The notes under the pieces are model-generated. The model was not told where the DNA came from, made no database searches, and saw only the letters and a program-made list of their open reading frames with translations. DNA of 64,000 nt from Pseudomonas fulva 12-X (GTDB lineage: Bacteria; Pseudomonadota; Gammaproteobacteria; Pseudomonadales; Pseudomonadaceae): assembly GCF_000213805.1 (NCBI RefSeq), contig NC_015556.1:1488001-1552000 (forward strand), read 5' to 3'. Shown here piece by piece: positions 47,138 through 55,658 of the stretch (positions are counted from its first letter, which is position 1; every line of letters starts with the position of its first letter). The position numbers and the translations under genes were made by a program.

Positions 47138-48517
47138 TCAGTCGAGCAGCGACAACGTGACCGGCGCGACGTGGTTGTCTTCGACGCGCACCTCCAGTTC
47201 GCCTTCGCCCAGACGCGCCGTGAGACGTTGCCCGGGCTGGGTGGCGGCGGCGCTGCGAATCGCCCGTCCGCGCTCATCGAGCAGAATGCTGTAGCCACGG
47301 CCCAGGGTCGCCAGCGGGCTGACCACGTGCAGCGTCTGCATCTGGCTTTTTAACGCCAGGCGGCGGGCCTTGAGCCCTTCCTTCATGGCCCGCGGCAGGC
47401 GCTCGGCGAGGCTGTCGAGGCGTTGGCGCAGCAACTTGAGGTGGCGCCCGGGATGTTGACCGGCCAGGCGGGCTTCGAGTTGCGCCAGTTTGTGGCTGCG
47501 CCCATTGAGCTGCTGGGCGAAGGCACGGCGCAGGCGCATGTCCAGATCATCCAGGCGCTGGGCCTGCTGGCGCAGTCGCTCGCCGGGGTGGCGCATGCGC
47601 CGGGTCAGGCCATCGAGGCGCATGCGCTCGCGGGCCAGGCGGCTGTTCATCGCCAGGGTCAGGCGCCGTTGCAGCACGCTGACGCGCTGGGTCAGATCAT
47701 TGCTATGCGGAGCCAAAAGCTCAGCGGCGGCCGATGGCGTGGGAGCGCGCACGTCGGCGACGAAATCGCTGATCGACACATCGGTTTCATGGCCGACCGC
47801 GCTGACGATGGGCGTGACGCAGGCGGCCACCGCGCGGGCCACGGCTTCCTCGTTGAAGCACCAGAGGTCTTCCAGGGAGCCGCCACCGCGCGCCAGGATC
47901 AGCGCATCGAAACCCTGGGCATCGGCCAGCTTCAGCGCGCGAACGATCTGCGCCGTGGCCTCGCGGCCCTGCACGGCGGTGGGAATCAGGCTCAGCTCGA
48001 CCTGCGGCGCTCGGCGGCGGAATACGCTGATGATGTCGCGGATCACCGCACCGGTCGGCGAGCTGACAATGCCGATGCGCCGTGGGTGGGCGGGTAGGGC
48101 GCGTTTACTCTCGGCAGCGAACAGGCCTTCGGCGCCGAGCTTCTCCTTCAGCGCCTCGAAGGCCAGGCGCAGGGCGCCATCGCCGGCAGGCTCGACCGCG
48201 TCGAGAATCAACTGGTAGTCGCCACGGCCCTCGAACAGCGAGACCTTGCCACGCACCTTGACCGCCAAGCCGTCGCGCAGCGCCTGGCGCACCCGCGCGG
48301 CGTTCTGCCGGAACAGCGCGCAGCGCACCTGGGCCTGGCTGTCCTTCAGGGTGAAGTAGATGTGGCCGGAAGCCGGGCGCGCCAGGTTGGAAATCTCGCC
48401 CTCGACCCAGATGCCGCCGAAGACATCTTCGAGCAACAGGCGCGCGCGGTTGTTGAGCTGGCTGACGCTGAGCACCTCGCGGTCGAGGTTCAGACGTTGG
48501 AACGGGTCTTTGATCAT
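47138..48517 (-). CDS. xseA: Exodeoxyribonuclease VII large subunit
   Basis: XseA is the catalytic subunit of ExoVII, which degrades single-stranded DNA from both ends. From the ATG at 48517 it has 459 residues, like other Pseudomonas XseA. An OB-fold at the N-terminus (VWVEGEISNLARPASGHIYFTLKD-like segment) is followed by the catalytic core (SSPTGAVIRDIISVFRRR, ILARGGGSLEDLWCFNEE, AVGHETDVSISDFVADVRAPTPSAAAE) and long coiled-coil helices. ATG at 48526 is an alternative. Confidence 0.96.
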   Translation of the reverse strand: MIKDPFQRLNLDREVLSVSQLNNRARLLLEDVFGGIWVEGEISNLARPASGHIYFTLKDSQAQVRCALFRQNAARVRQALRDGLAVKVRGKVSLFEGRGDYQLILDAVEPAGDGALRLAFEALKEKLGAEGLFAAESKRALPAHPRRIGIVSSPTGAVIRDIISVFRRRAPQVELSLIPTAVQGREATAQIVRALKLADAQGFDALILARGGGSLEDLWCFNEEAVARAVAACVTPIVSAVGHETDVSISDFVADVRAPTPSAAAELLAPHSNDLTQRVSVLQRRLTLAMNSRLARERMRLDGLTRRMRHPGERLRQQAQRLDDLDMRLRRAFAQQLNGRSHKLAQLEARLAGQHPGRHLKLLRQRLDSLAERLPRAMKEGLKARRLALKSQMQTLHVVSPLATLGRGYSILLDERGRAIRSAAATQPGQRLTARLGEGELEVRVEDNHVAPVTLSLLD

Positions 48518-48574
48518 GGCCGGCATGATAAGCCGAGCTGCCGGTGTGGCGATACCGCGAGCCGGCGGCGCGGC

Positions 48575-49474
48575 TCAGCCTCCGTTCTCGGCCTTGAGGA
48601 AATCCACGAAGGCGCGCAGCGGCGAGGGCACGTGGCGGCGGTCGTTGTAGTACAGGTAGGGCCCGTCGAAGCCTTGCCACCAGTCCGGCAGCACCGGCAC
48701 CAGCGCGCCCTGCTCGAACAGTGGGCCGAGGTATTCCTCGAAGGTGTAGATGATGCCGACCCCGGCCACGGCGGAGCCCACTTCCAGATCCTGTGAGGAC
48801 GACAGTAGCGGCCCTTGGGGCGGTACGCGGACGATCTCGCCATCTTTCTCCAGCTCCCAGACGCCCAGCTTGCCGCTCTCGAAACGGTGACCGATCAGGC
48901 GGTGTTCGAGCAGGTCGCGCGGATGCTGTGGCGTGCCGTGACGTGCAAGGTAGGCCGGCGCCGCGCCGGCCACGAAACGCTGCCGGCGCGGCCCGATGGG
49001 CACGGCGATCATGTCCTTGGCCAGGTTTTCCTCGTAGCGCACGCCGGCATCAAAGCCGGAAGCGACCACGTCGATAAAGGTGTTGTCCATGGCCACCTCC
49101 ACGCTCACGCCGGGGTAGCGCTCGAGAAAGGCAGGGATCAGCCGCGGCAACACGAAGCGGGCGATGGGCACCGGCACGTTGAGGCGCAGGGTGCCGACCG
49201 GCTGCTTGGCTTCGTCGTCGAGGTCACTGAAGGCCGCGTCGATTTCATCGAGGGCCGGTCGGAGTCGCTCCAGCAGCCGCGCACCTACTTCGGTGGGGTA
49301 CACGCTGCGGGTGGTGCGGTTGAGCAGGCGTACGCCGAGGTCGCTTTCCAGGCGGCGCACGCAATCGCTGATCGACGAGGCCGGCATGCCGCGCTTCTGC
49401 GCGGCTACCCGAAAACCGCCGGCTTCGACCACGGCAGCGAACAAGGCGACGTCCGTCAGATTGGGCTGGCGCAT
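48575..49474 (-). CDS. LysR-type regulator, divergent from an SDR gene
   Basis: A 299-residue LysR protein: AVVEAGGFRVAAQKRGMPASSISDCVRRLESDLG, LLNRTTRSVYPTEVGARLL, then an effector domain of the CrgA type. It is divergent from the SDR gene at 49636, with a palindrome at 49506-49521 between them. Confidence 0.9.
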   Translation of the reverse strand: MRQPNLTDVALFAAVVEAGGFRVAAQKRGMPASSISDCVRRLESDLGVRLLNRTTRSVYPTEVGARLLERLRPALDEIDAAFSDLDDEAKQPVGTLRLNVPVPIARFVLPRLIPAFLERYPGVSVEVAMDNTFIDVVASGFDAGVRYEENLAKDMIAVPIGPRRQRFVAGAAPAYLARHGTPQHPRDLLEHRLIGHRFESGKLGVWELEKDGEIVRVPPQGPLLSSSQDLEVGSAVAGVGIIYTFEEYLGPLFEQGALVPVLPDWWQGFDGPYLYYNDRRHVPSPLRAFVDFLKAENGG

Positions 49475-49505
49475 GGCGAAAGCTCTCGAATGGAAGGTCT
49501 TGATC

Positions 49506-49521
49506 GTACGGATGGCCGTAC
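49506..49521. promoter_or_regulatory. Candidate LysR operator
   Basis: GTACGG-ATGG-CCGTAC, a perfect 6-bp inverted repeat 32 bases before the LysR start. A second CGGCTTATCGTG follows near 49540. Confidence 0.5.
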
Positions 49522-49635
49522 ACAGCGTCCAGTTTTATACGGCTTATCGTGGCGTGCTGCTCGTTGAACAATGAATCGTGTTGACGGGCCGCGCTGCCGC
49601 GATCCGTCGGACTCCACCGACGAGAGGACCGAACA

Positions 49636-50688
49636 ATGACAACCAGCATCCTAACCACCGACACCCTGGCCAGCCCCGGCGCCACCTGGCGCAAATGGCT
49701 GGCGACCCTCAGCCTGACCCTGGGCTTCGCCCTCGAGGCGGGCACGGCTACCGCCGAGCAAGCCGCGCCCAAGCCGGATTGGAGCCTGGCCGACATGCCG
49801 TCGCAGAGCGGGCGCATCTTCCTGGTCACTGGCGGCACCAGCGGCATGGGCTTCGAGGACGCCAAGGCCCTGGCCGCCGCCGGCGCCGAAGTGGTGATCG
49901 CCGCCCGCAATCCGCAGCGCGGCAGGGAAGCGATGGCGCGCATCAAGGAGGAAATCCGCGGCGCCCAGGTGCAGTTCGAGGAAGTCGACCTGGCCGATCT
50001 GGCCTCGGTAAAAGCCCTTGGCGAGCGCCTCAATGCCAAGCTGCCGCGCCTCGATGGGCTGATCAACAACGCCGCGGTCATGGCGCCGCCTGAGCGCCGA
50101 ACCTCGGCCGATGGCCATGAGCTGCAGCTGGCCACCAATTACCTGGGCCACTTCGCGCTGACCGGCCACGTGCTGCCGCTGCTGCGCAAGAGCACCGCGC
50201 CGCGGGTGGTCACGCTGTCGAGCATCGCCGTGCTGCGCGGCAACCTCGACCTCGATGACCTGCAGTCCGAGCGGGCCTACAACCCTTACGCCTCCTATGC
50301 GCAGTCCAAGCTGGCGACCCTGATGTTCGCCTTCGAGCTGCAGCGGCGCAGTGAGCAGCAGGGCTGGGGCATCCAGAGCATCGCCGCGCATCCGGGTGTG
50401 GCCGTGACCGAACTGATTGCCCGTGGGCCGGGGCTGGACAGCGAGTTCGGCCGCAACTGGGCCAAGGATCGTGACGAGTACCACTCCGCCGCCCAGGGCG
50501 CGCTGCCGACGCTCTACGCTGCCACCGCGCACCAGGCTCAGGGCGGCGCCTATTACGGCCCGACCGGCGAGGAGGAAAAACGCGGGCCACTGGGCCTCGC
50601 TACCGTGCCGGCAGTCGCTCAGGACGCCGAGGCGGCTGCACGCCTGTGGACGGCTGCCGAGCAACTGACCGGCGTGACCTACCGCTGA
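49636..50688 (+). CDS. SDR-family oxidoreductase with an export-like N-terminus
   Basis: A 350-residue protein. Residues 62-350 are a short-chain dehydrogenase of the retinol-dehydrogenase/WW-oxidoreductase type: VTGGTSGMG, VVIAARNPQRG, NNAAVMAPP, and YASYAQSKLA with Tyr and Lys. Ahead of this, about 50 residues include TWRKWLATLSLTLGFALEAGTATAEQAAPKPDW, which looks like a Sec signal peptide with an A-x-A site. Such a signal would be odd for a cofactor-dependent SDR. ATG 49636 has GAGAGGACC upstream; ATG at 49795 would remove the signal. The gene faces its LysR regulator. Confidence 0.86.
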   Translation: MTTSILTTDTLASPGATWRKWLATLSLTLGFALEAGTATAEQAAPKPDWSLADMPSQSGRIFLVTGGTSGMGFEDAKALAAAGAEVVIAARNPQRGREAMARIKEEIRGAQVQFEEVDLADLASVKALGERLNAKLPRLDGLINNAAVMAPPERRTSADGHELQLATNYLGHFALTGHVLPLLRKSTAPRVVTLSSIAVLRGNLDLDDLQSERAYNPYASYAQSKLATLMFAFELQRRSEQQGWGIQSIAAHPGVAVTELIARGPGLDSEFGRNWAKDRDEYHSAAQGALPTLYAATAHQAQGGAYYGPTGEEEKRGPLGLATVPAVAQDAEAAARLWTAAEQLTGVTYR

Positions 50689-50710
50689 CGAACCGCCAGG
50701 AGCGCCCATC

Positions 50711-52048
50711 ATGTTTCCCACAATTCTGGTGCGGCGCCTTGGCGCCGCCATCAACGCCGAGCGCCATGAGCTGGGGCCGGCACTGGCCGGCTTCGCGCTG
50801 TTCTTCTGCCTGTTCTCCGGCTATTTCATGCTGCGGCCCATCCGCGAGTCGATGGGCATCATGGCCGGGGTGGAGAACCTGCAATGGCTGTTCACCGCCA
50901 CTTTCGTGGTGATGCTGGTAGCCGTGCCGCTGTTCGCCTGGCTCAGCTCGCGGGTGCCGCGCATCCACTTCGTCAGCTGGGTGTACGGCTTCTTCTGCCT
51001 GAACCTGCTGGCCTTTGCCGCGCTGTTCCAGATGAGCGACGACAACGTCTGGCTGGCGCGTACGTTCTACGTGTGGATCTCGGTCTACAACCTGTTCGTG
51101 GTGTCGGTGGCCTGGAGCCTGATGGCCGACGTGTTCGACAGCCAGCAGGCCAAGCGCCTGTTCGCCTTCATCGCCGCCGGTGCCAGTGTCGGTGGCCTGG
51201 TCGGGCCGGCCATGAGCGCACTGCTGGTCGGTGTCGTTGGCGAAAGCGGGCTGGTATTGCTGGCCGGCGTGCTGCTGGGCATCGCCCTGGCCCTCAAGAC
51301 GCCGCTGATGCATTGGCGAGAAGTCGGCGGCGCGGGCCGGCCAGGCGCCGTTAAGGCCGAGAGCTCGCGCAAGCCGGTGGCCGGCAACCCGTTCAGCGGC
51401 CTGACGCGGGTGCTGCAGTCACCTTACTTGTTGGCCACCGCCGCCTTCGTGGTGCTGCTCGCCACGGTGACCACCTTTCTGTACTTCGAGCAGGCGCGCC
51501 TGGTGGCCGAGCGCTTCCCGGATCGCGATGCGCAGATCCGCGTGTTCGGCATCATCGACGTGATCGTGCAGGCCGGCGCCTTGCTGTCCCAGGTGTTCAT
51601 CACCGGGCGCATCGCCCAGAAACTGGGCGTGCGGGTGCTCCTGGCCATCGTGCCGCTACTGGTCTGCGTGGGTTTCATCGGCCTTGCCCTAGCGCCCACC
51701 TTCGCCATGCTCGCCGCGTTGATGATCGTGCGGCGTATCGGCGAATACGCCTTCGTGCGCCCCGGTCGGGAAATGCTCTTCGCCCCACTGGACGCAGAGA
51801 GCAAATACAAGGCGAAGAACTTTATCGACACCGTGGTCTACCGCGCCGGCGATGCCCTTAGCGGCTGGGTGAAGAGCTTTCTCGACCTGCTCGGCCAGGG
51901 TGCGGTGCTGGTGGCGCTGGTGGGCGCGGGCTGCGCCTTGGTCTGGGGCGCGCTGGGTTGGTATCTGGGCAGACGTGCGGATGAGATGAGCGCATTAGAC
52001 GCCACCGAGGAGAACGGCGAGCCTAGGCAAGCGCTGGCAGGACGCTAG
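50711..52048 (+). CDS. MFS-type transporter, Npt/ATP-ADP-carrier-like
   Basis: A 445-residue membrane protein with about twelve helices. The N-terminal LFSGYFMLRPIRESMGIMAGVENLQWLFTATFV is characteristic of the Npt1/Npt2-like MFS subfamily, which includes nucleotide carriers of intracellular bacteria but has many free-living members of unknown substrate. FDSQQAKRLFAFIAAGASVGGLVGP and RPGREMLFAPLDAESKYKAKNFIDT are further family blocks. It starts 22 bases after the SDR stop and is probably cotranscribed with it. Confidence 0.82.
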   Translation: MFPTILVRRLGAAINAERHELGPALAGFALFFCLFSGYFMLRPIRESMGIMAGVENLQWLFTATFVVMLVAVPLFAWLSSRVPRIHFVSWVYGFFCLNLLAFAALFQMSDDNVWLARTFYVWISVYNLFVVSVAWSLMADVFDSQQAKRLFAFIAAGASVGGLVGPAMSALLVGVVGESGLVLLAGVLLGIALALKTPLMHWREVGGAGRPGAVKAESSRKPVAGNPFSGLTRVLQSPYLLATAAFVVLLATVTTFLYFEQARLVAERFPDRDAQIRVFGIIDVIVQAGALLSQVFITGRIAQKLGVRVLLAIVPLLVCVGFIGLALAPTFAMLAALMIVRRIGEYAFVRPGREMLFAPLDAESKYKAKNFIDTVVYRAGDALSGWVKSFLDLLGQGAVLVALVGAGCALVWGALGWYLGRRADEMSALDATEENGEPRQALAGR

Positions 52049-52058
52049 AACGACTGGC

Positions 52059-52088
52059 CGCTCCCACCCCAGTGGTGGGAGCGTTTTT
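52059..52088 (+). terminator. Rho-independent terminator
   Basis: CGCTCCCACC-CCAGT-GGTGGGAGCG followed by TTTTT. It ends the SDR-transporter transcript. Confidence 0.9.
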
Positions 52089-52100
52089 GCTTGTTCGGCT

Positions 52101-52712
52101 TCAGGGATGAATCGCCGCGCTCAGATTGATACGTGCCTGCGCCTCGAACCGCCCGCGGAAATAGGGCGTGCTGTAAATGCTCGGGCGAGCCAGAAATGAG
52201 CTGAGTACCTCTTTGCGCTTCATGCTGTAAACGGGTTCCGGCACCCAGCTGTATTCGGCCCGTATCTGCCCGTCGTATTCGGCAAAGCGCTCGGGTGCGG
52301 CACCAAGAATTGACAGATCGATATCGACCAACAGCCGCTCATCACCATCGACGGGTGCCGCATCGTGCCGGGTGGCCATGATCAACTGCTCGACGCGGTT
52401 CTGCGTAGGTTGTGATGCTTCGCAGGAGAGCAGGGCACGCAAAGCCCAATCGGCACTCTGCCGCTCGTTCGAAGCGCCGCGAACGTCATAGACGGCATCG
52501 TGGAACCACAAGGCAATCTCGACTTCTTCGGGATGCTCGGCCAAATCACGAACCTGCCCGAAGTGCCCCAGGCACTCCTCAAGATGCTGCAGACCGTGGT
52601 AGTGGCGCTGAGGCTGCGCATAGGCCGCCATCAGCGCCTCGAACAGATTGGCATCAGGCTGCAGGCCGAGGCCTGACCAGGCGCGTGCCCAGGATTTCTC
52701 GAAAATGCTCAT
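52101..52712 (-). CDS. HD-domain metal-dependent phosphohydrolase (COG4339-like)
   Basis: From the ATG at 52712 it has 203 residues. YHGLQHLEECLGHF and ALWFHDAVYDVRGASNERQSADWA carry the HD-type metal ligands seen in the predicted metal-dependent hydrolases of COG4339; IMATRHDA follows. The substrate is unknown. It is convergent with the transporter gene across the terminator. Confidence 0.85.
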   Translation of the reverse strand: MSIFEKSWARAWSGLGLQPDANLFEALMAAYAQPQRHYHGLQHLEECLGHFGQVRDLAEHPEEVEIALWFHDAVYDVRGASNERQSADWALRALLSCEASQPTQNRVEQLIMATRHDAAPVDGDERLLVDIDLSILGAAPERFAEYDGQIRAEYSWVPEPVYSMKRKEVLSSFLARPSIYSTPYFRGRFEAQARINLSAAIHP

Positions 52713-52746
52713 CGGATGGATTAGCGCTATGTCGCTGCCTGTGAGG

Positions 52747-52815
52747 GTAGGGTGGATGACGCTGTTTCCACCCACCGTGGCGATATTGAGTCTTCAAGGT
52801 TCCGTGCGGTGGTCC
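52747..52815. repeat. GTAGGGTGGA repeat copy, left of a small membrane gene
   Basis: GTAGGGTGGATGACGCTG, then TCCACCCACCGTGGCGATATTGA and GTGCGGTGG. It resembles the copy at 53241-53330 closely enough to be the same subtype; the two bracket the membrane gene 52834-53199. Confidence 0.68.
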
Positions 52816-52833
52816 GCAGTATAAAAGGCCTTT

Positions 52834-53199
52834 TCAGGTGAGGCTGCTATGCCACTGCCAGTCCCGGCAGTACCCACGGTCATCCACGCAGGCCTCGGTA
52901 ACCGCGATTGCAGCAAAGCCTACGAGGGCCAATGTGGCTACTACAGAAGCCGTTATCGAGCCCCAGCCGCGCTTGTCGGTACAGAACACCTTGATTGAAG
53001 CAATCAACCCCATCACCAATACTGCGAGCGCCATTTGCGACATCAGTAGCTTGAGTATCACCTCACCAAAACCCCCTGGACCATCAGCGCGGACTATCAG
53101 CGCCTCCCTGATAAACAGAGCAAACAGCGTCAAGTTGACTAGGTAGTAGGTCAGGCACGCGACCAAATTTTTTAGGCTTTTACGGCTAAGGGCTGTCAC
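52834..53199 (-). CDS. Hypothetical membrane protein
   Basis: A 121-residue protein with three hydrophobic helices: LVACLTYYLVNLTLFALFI, LLMSQMALAVLVMGLIASI and SITASVVATLALVGFAAIAV. The C-terminus has two cysteines. No family recognised. It lies between two copies of the same repeat and next to a gene remnant, so this is a disturbed region. Confidence 0.6.
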   Translation of the reverse strand: MTALSRKSLKNLVACLTYYLVNLTLFALFIREALIVRADGPGGFGEVILKLLMSQMALAVLVMGLIASIKVFCTDKRGWGSITASVVATLALVGFAAIAVTEACVDDRGYCRDWQWHSSLT

Positions 53200-53240
53200 T
53201 AACTATGCTCGTATTCTGCTGTTCGGAAAGCGCTCGATAA

Positions 53241-53330
53241 GTAGGGTGGATGTCGCTTTATCCATCCACCGTAACGGTATTGAATTGCCAATGTTCAATG
53301 CGGTGGACAAACTTCGCGTTGTCCATGCTC
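53241..53330. repeat. GTAGGGTGGA repeat copy, right of the small membrane gene
   Basis: GTAGGGTGGATGTCGCTT, TCCATCCACCGTAACGGTATTGA, then GCGGTGGACAA and TTGTCCA. It is paired with the copy at 52747. The 413-base stretch 53200-53612 holds this repeat and the gene remnant at 53387-53607, and no intact gene. Confidence 0.7.
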
Positions 53331-53386
53331 GCTGGCTATTTCCATGTTCGTGCCACTCGGCGTCGCTAGAGCTCACCAGCCAGACG

Positions 53387-53607
53387 TCAATACCCGGATG
53401 CCTTCGCCGCAGCCCAGATGCCTGGCGTGCTGATTGTCCAAACACCGCCAAGGGTTACGGAAGGTGGGGTACGACGAGCGTGAAACTCAATGCGCTCGAT
53501 GAGCTCAGGGCCAGCCTCATCAATCAGATCCTTAAGCGGTCCGGCCGCCAGTATGGTAAAGACCGACTCGGGCGGTATCGATAGAATCGGCCTTGAGTCA
53601 AATAGGA
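53387..53607 (-). pseudogene. Remnant of a DUF6869-like gene (C-terminal fragment)
   Basis: The minus-strand frame ending with TGA at 53389-53387 encodes about 73 residues without any start codon: it is bounded upstream by a stop near 53608. The core FTILAAGPLKDLIDEAGPEL, then IERIEFHARR and LGGVWTI, looks like the conserved C-terminal block of small DUF6869-type proteins (GPxxLIxxxGPExIxRIExxAR, LGGVW). The front part is missing, replaced by the unrelated hypothetical at 53613, so this is a truncated remnant. The family name is from memory of the motif. Confidence 0.5.
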
Positions 53608-53612
53608 GTCAC

Positions 53613-54056
53613 TTACTTCTTTGCGCCGTCCCACACGTACCGTTCCCTACCACCAAAATAACTCCACTGACCATAAAACTCCGTGAAGCGGTCATCGAAG
53701 TTGAGTTCGAGATGGCCGTAGCCGTATTTGTCTATCCACACGCACTTCAGAAGCTGGCTGTGCAGGCGCTTGCAGTCCTTGAGCCGGCCTTTGGTTTCGC
53801 CATTCTGGTCGGTAATTATATAGGTGCCTGAAAGGGTTTCTTTGCCGCTCCAGCGCAAGGATGTAACGACCTCGTCCAGTTTGCCGGCGTTTTCGACCTG
53901 GCCCACATAGTCGCCTGCCATGTTCGGGTTGGCGGCGATAGCCAGGGCAGGGCAGCAGGTAATGAGTAAAACGAAAAGGGCAGTCGGGCTTGGAGCTAAG
54001 CCATGCCGCTTGGCGATGCGAAAGGGGGAGGTGGATAACATTCCTTGTTTTCTCAC
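53613..54056 (-). CDS. Hypothetical exported protein
   Basis: The frame codes for up to 147 residues from a GTG at 54056, or 142 from the ATG at 54041. After a charged N-terminus there is a signal-like segment (TALFVLLITCCPALAIAA), then a mature domain with MAGDYVGQVENAG, SGTYIITDQNGETKGRLKDC and a Trp/Tyr-rich end (FYGQWSYFGGRERYVW). Two cysteines (DCKRL, LKCVW) may form a disulfide. No family recognised. The AAGGA before the ATG is too close to act as its ribosome site. Confidence 0.6.
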   Translation of the reverse strand: MRKQGMLSTSPFRIAKRHGLAPSPTALFVLLITCCPALAIAANPNMAGDYVGQVENAGKLDEVVTSLRWSGKETLSGTYIITDQNGETKGRLKDCKRLHSQLLKCVWIDKYGYGHLELNFDDRFTEFYGQWSYFGGRERYVWDGAKK

Positions 54057-54173
54057 AGCTCAGATCCGGTTTGAGCGTTTGGCGTTTCGGTGACGAGTTG
54101 AAGATCGTCAGCGCCAGTTGGGCTGGCAAGACACTACTCGGCTTGTACCGGCCATGTCCATCGCGCCAATACA

Positions 54174-54211
54174 AAAACGCCCACTGGGTCAGGCGACGCA
54201 GTGGGCGTTTT
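54174..54211. terminator. Terminator downstream of rimO
   Basis: AAAACGCCCACTG-N12-CAGTGGGCGTTTT, with A and T runs on both sides. It lies between the rimO stop and the upstream end of the hypothetical gene at 53613-54056. Confidence 0.88.
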
Positions 54212-54225
54212 ATAAGGCGAGGGGC

Positions 54226-55545
54226 TTAAACCCGCTCGGCCCACATATCGTACTCATCGGCATCGACGATACGCACGCGCACCTTGTCGCCCGGCTGGAA
54301 GTCGGTGCCTTCGATAAATACGCTGCCGTCGATTTCCGGCGCGTCGGCCCAGGAGCGGGCGACGGCACCCTGGTCGTCGACTTCGTCGATCAGCACGTCC
54401 ATCTCGCGGCCGATCTTCAGTTGCAGGCGGGCCGTGCTGATGGCCTGCTGGTGGGCCATGAAGCGGTCCCAGCGATCCTGTTTGACGTCATCGGGCACGA
54501 TGTCCACGTCCAGGTCGTTGGCAGGCGCGCCTTCGACCGGCGAGTACTGGAAGCAGCCGACGCGGTCGAGCTGGGCTTCGGTCAACCAGTCGAGCAGGTA
54601 CTGGAAGTCTTCCTCGGTTTCGCCGGGGAAGCCGACGATGAAGGTCGAACGGATGGTCAGGTCCGGGCACTGTTCGCGCCAGGATTTGATGCGCGCCAGG
54701 GTGCGGTCTTCGAAAGCTGGGCGCTTCATCAGCTTGAGGACGCGCGGGCTGGCGTGCTGGAACGGGATGTCCAGGTACGGCAGCAGCTTGCCGGCGGCCA
54801 TCAGCGGGATCACGTCGTCGACGTTGGGGTAGGGGTACACGTAGTGCAGGCGTACCCACACGCCCATGCTGGAGAGCGCTTCGCAGAGCTCTTTCATGCG
54901 CGTCTTGACCGGCTGGCCGTTCCAGAAGTCGGTCTTGTACTTGAGGTCGACACCGTAGGCGCTGGTGTCCTGGCTGATTACCAGCAGTTCCTTGACCCCG
55001 GCCTTGACCAGGCGCTCGGCCTCGCTGAGCACGTCCCCGACCGGGCGGCTGACCAGCTTGCCGCGCATCGAGGGGATGATGCAGAAGCTGCAGCTGTGGT
55101 TGCAGCCTTCGGAAATCTTCAGGTAGGCGTAGTGGCGCGGGGTGAGCTTGACGCCTTGCGGCGGGATCAGGTCGACCAGCGGGTTGTGATCCTGGCGCGG
55201 CGGCACCACTTCGTGTACGGCGTTGACCACCTGCTCGTACTGCTGCGGGCCGGTGACGGACAGCACGCTGGGGTGCACGTCACGGATGTTGCCTTCCTCG
55301 ACGCCCATGCAGCCGGTGACGATGACCTTGCCGTTTTCCTTGATGGCTTCGCCGATCACTTCCAGGGACTCGGCCTTGGCGCTGTCGATGAAGCCGCAGG
55401 TGTTGACCACCACCACATCGGCGTCCTGGTAGGTCGGCACCACTTCATAACCTTCCATGCGCAGCTGGGTCAGGATGCGTTCGGAATCCACCAAGGCTTT
55501 CGGGCACCCTAGGGAGATAAACCCTACACGTTGAGTATTGCTCAT
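54226..55545 (-). CDS. rimO: Ribosomal protein S12 methylthiotransferase
   Basis: RimO adds a methylthio group to Asp88 of ribosomal protein S12. The 439 residues have the order UPF0004 ([17 protein letters not shown] with the first cluster Cys; [19 protein letters not shown]), radical SAM core with the cluster motif CNHSCSFC, and a C-terminal TRAM domain ([12 protein letters not shown] ... [18 protein letters not shown]). It is the last backbone gene before the integrated element. Confidence 0.97.
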   Translation of the reverse strand: MSNTQRVGFISLGCPKALVDSERILTQLRMEGYEVVPTYQDADVVVVNTCGFIDSAKAESLEVIGEAIKENGKVIVTGCMGVEEGNIRDVHPSVLSVTGPQQYEQVVNAVHEVVPPRQDHNPLVDLIPPQGVKLTPRHYAYLKISEGCNHSCSFCIIPSMRGKLVSRPVGDVLSEAERLVKAGVKELLVISQDTSAYGVDLKYKTDFWNGQPVKTRMKELCEALSSMGVWVRLHYVYPYPNVDDVIPLMAAGKLLPYLDIPFQHASPRVLKLMKRPAFEDRTLARIKSWREQCPDLTIRSTFIVGFPGETEEDFQYLLDWLTEAQLDRVGCFQYSPVEGAPANDLDVDIVPDDVKQDRWDRFMAHQQAISTARLQLKIGREMDVLIDEVDDQGAVARSWADAPEIDGSVFIEGTDFQPGDKVRVRIVDADEYDMWAERV

Positions 55546-55593
55546 GTAATCTCTCCTGGGTGCCTTAGTGGCGTGCGTAATTAAAGGCGCGCG

Positions 55594-55622
55594 ATTCTAT
55601 AGATTGGTTAAAAAGTGTGCAA
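55594..55622 (-). promoter_or_regulatory. rimO promoter
   Basis: Read on the minus strand, TTGCAC (55622-55617), a 17-base spacer, TAGAAT (55599-55594) lie about 50 bases before the rimO ATG. Its -35 box is within 40 bases of the recombinase start, so the element has inserted just outside it. Confidence 0.65.
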
Positions 55623-55658
55623 ATTGGGTATTGATAACCATTATCGAAGGGGTGAGTC

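Noticed and set aside
53203..53451. Minus-strand frame of 82 codons
   Set aside because: It runs through the GTAGGGTGGA repeat and the gene remnant in another frame, so it is not a gene.
55633..55645. GATAACCATTATC, a possible Fur box before the recombinase
   Set aside because: Only 13 bases of symmetry and no iron link. A recombinase is an unlikely Fur target, so I treat it as chance.
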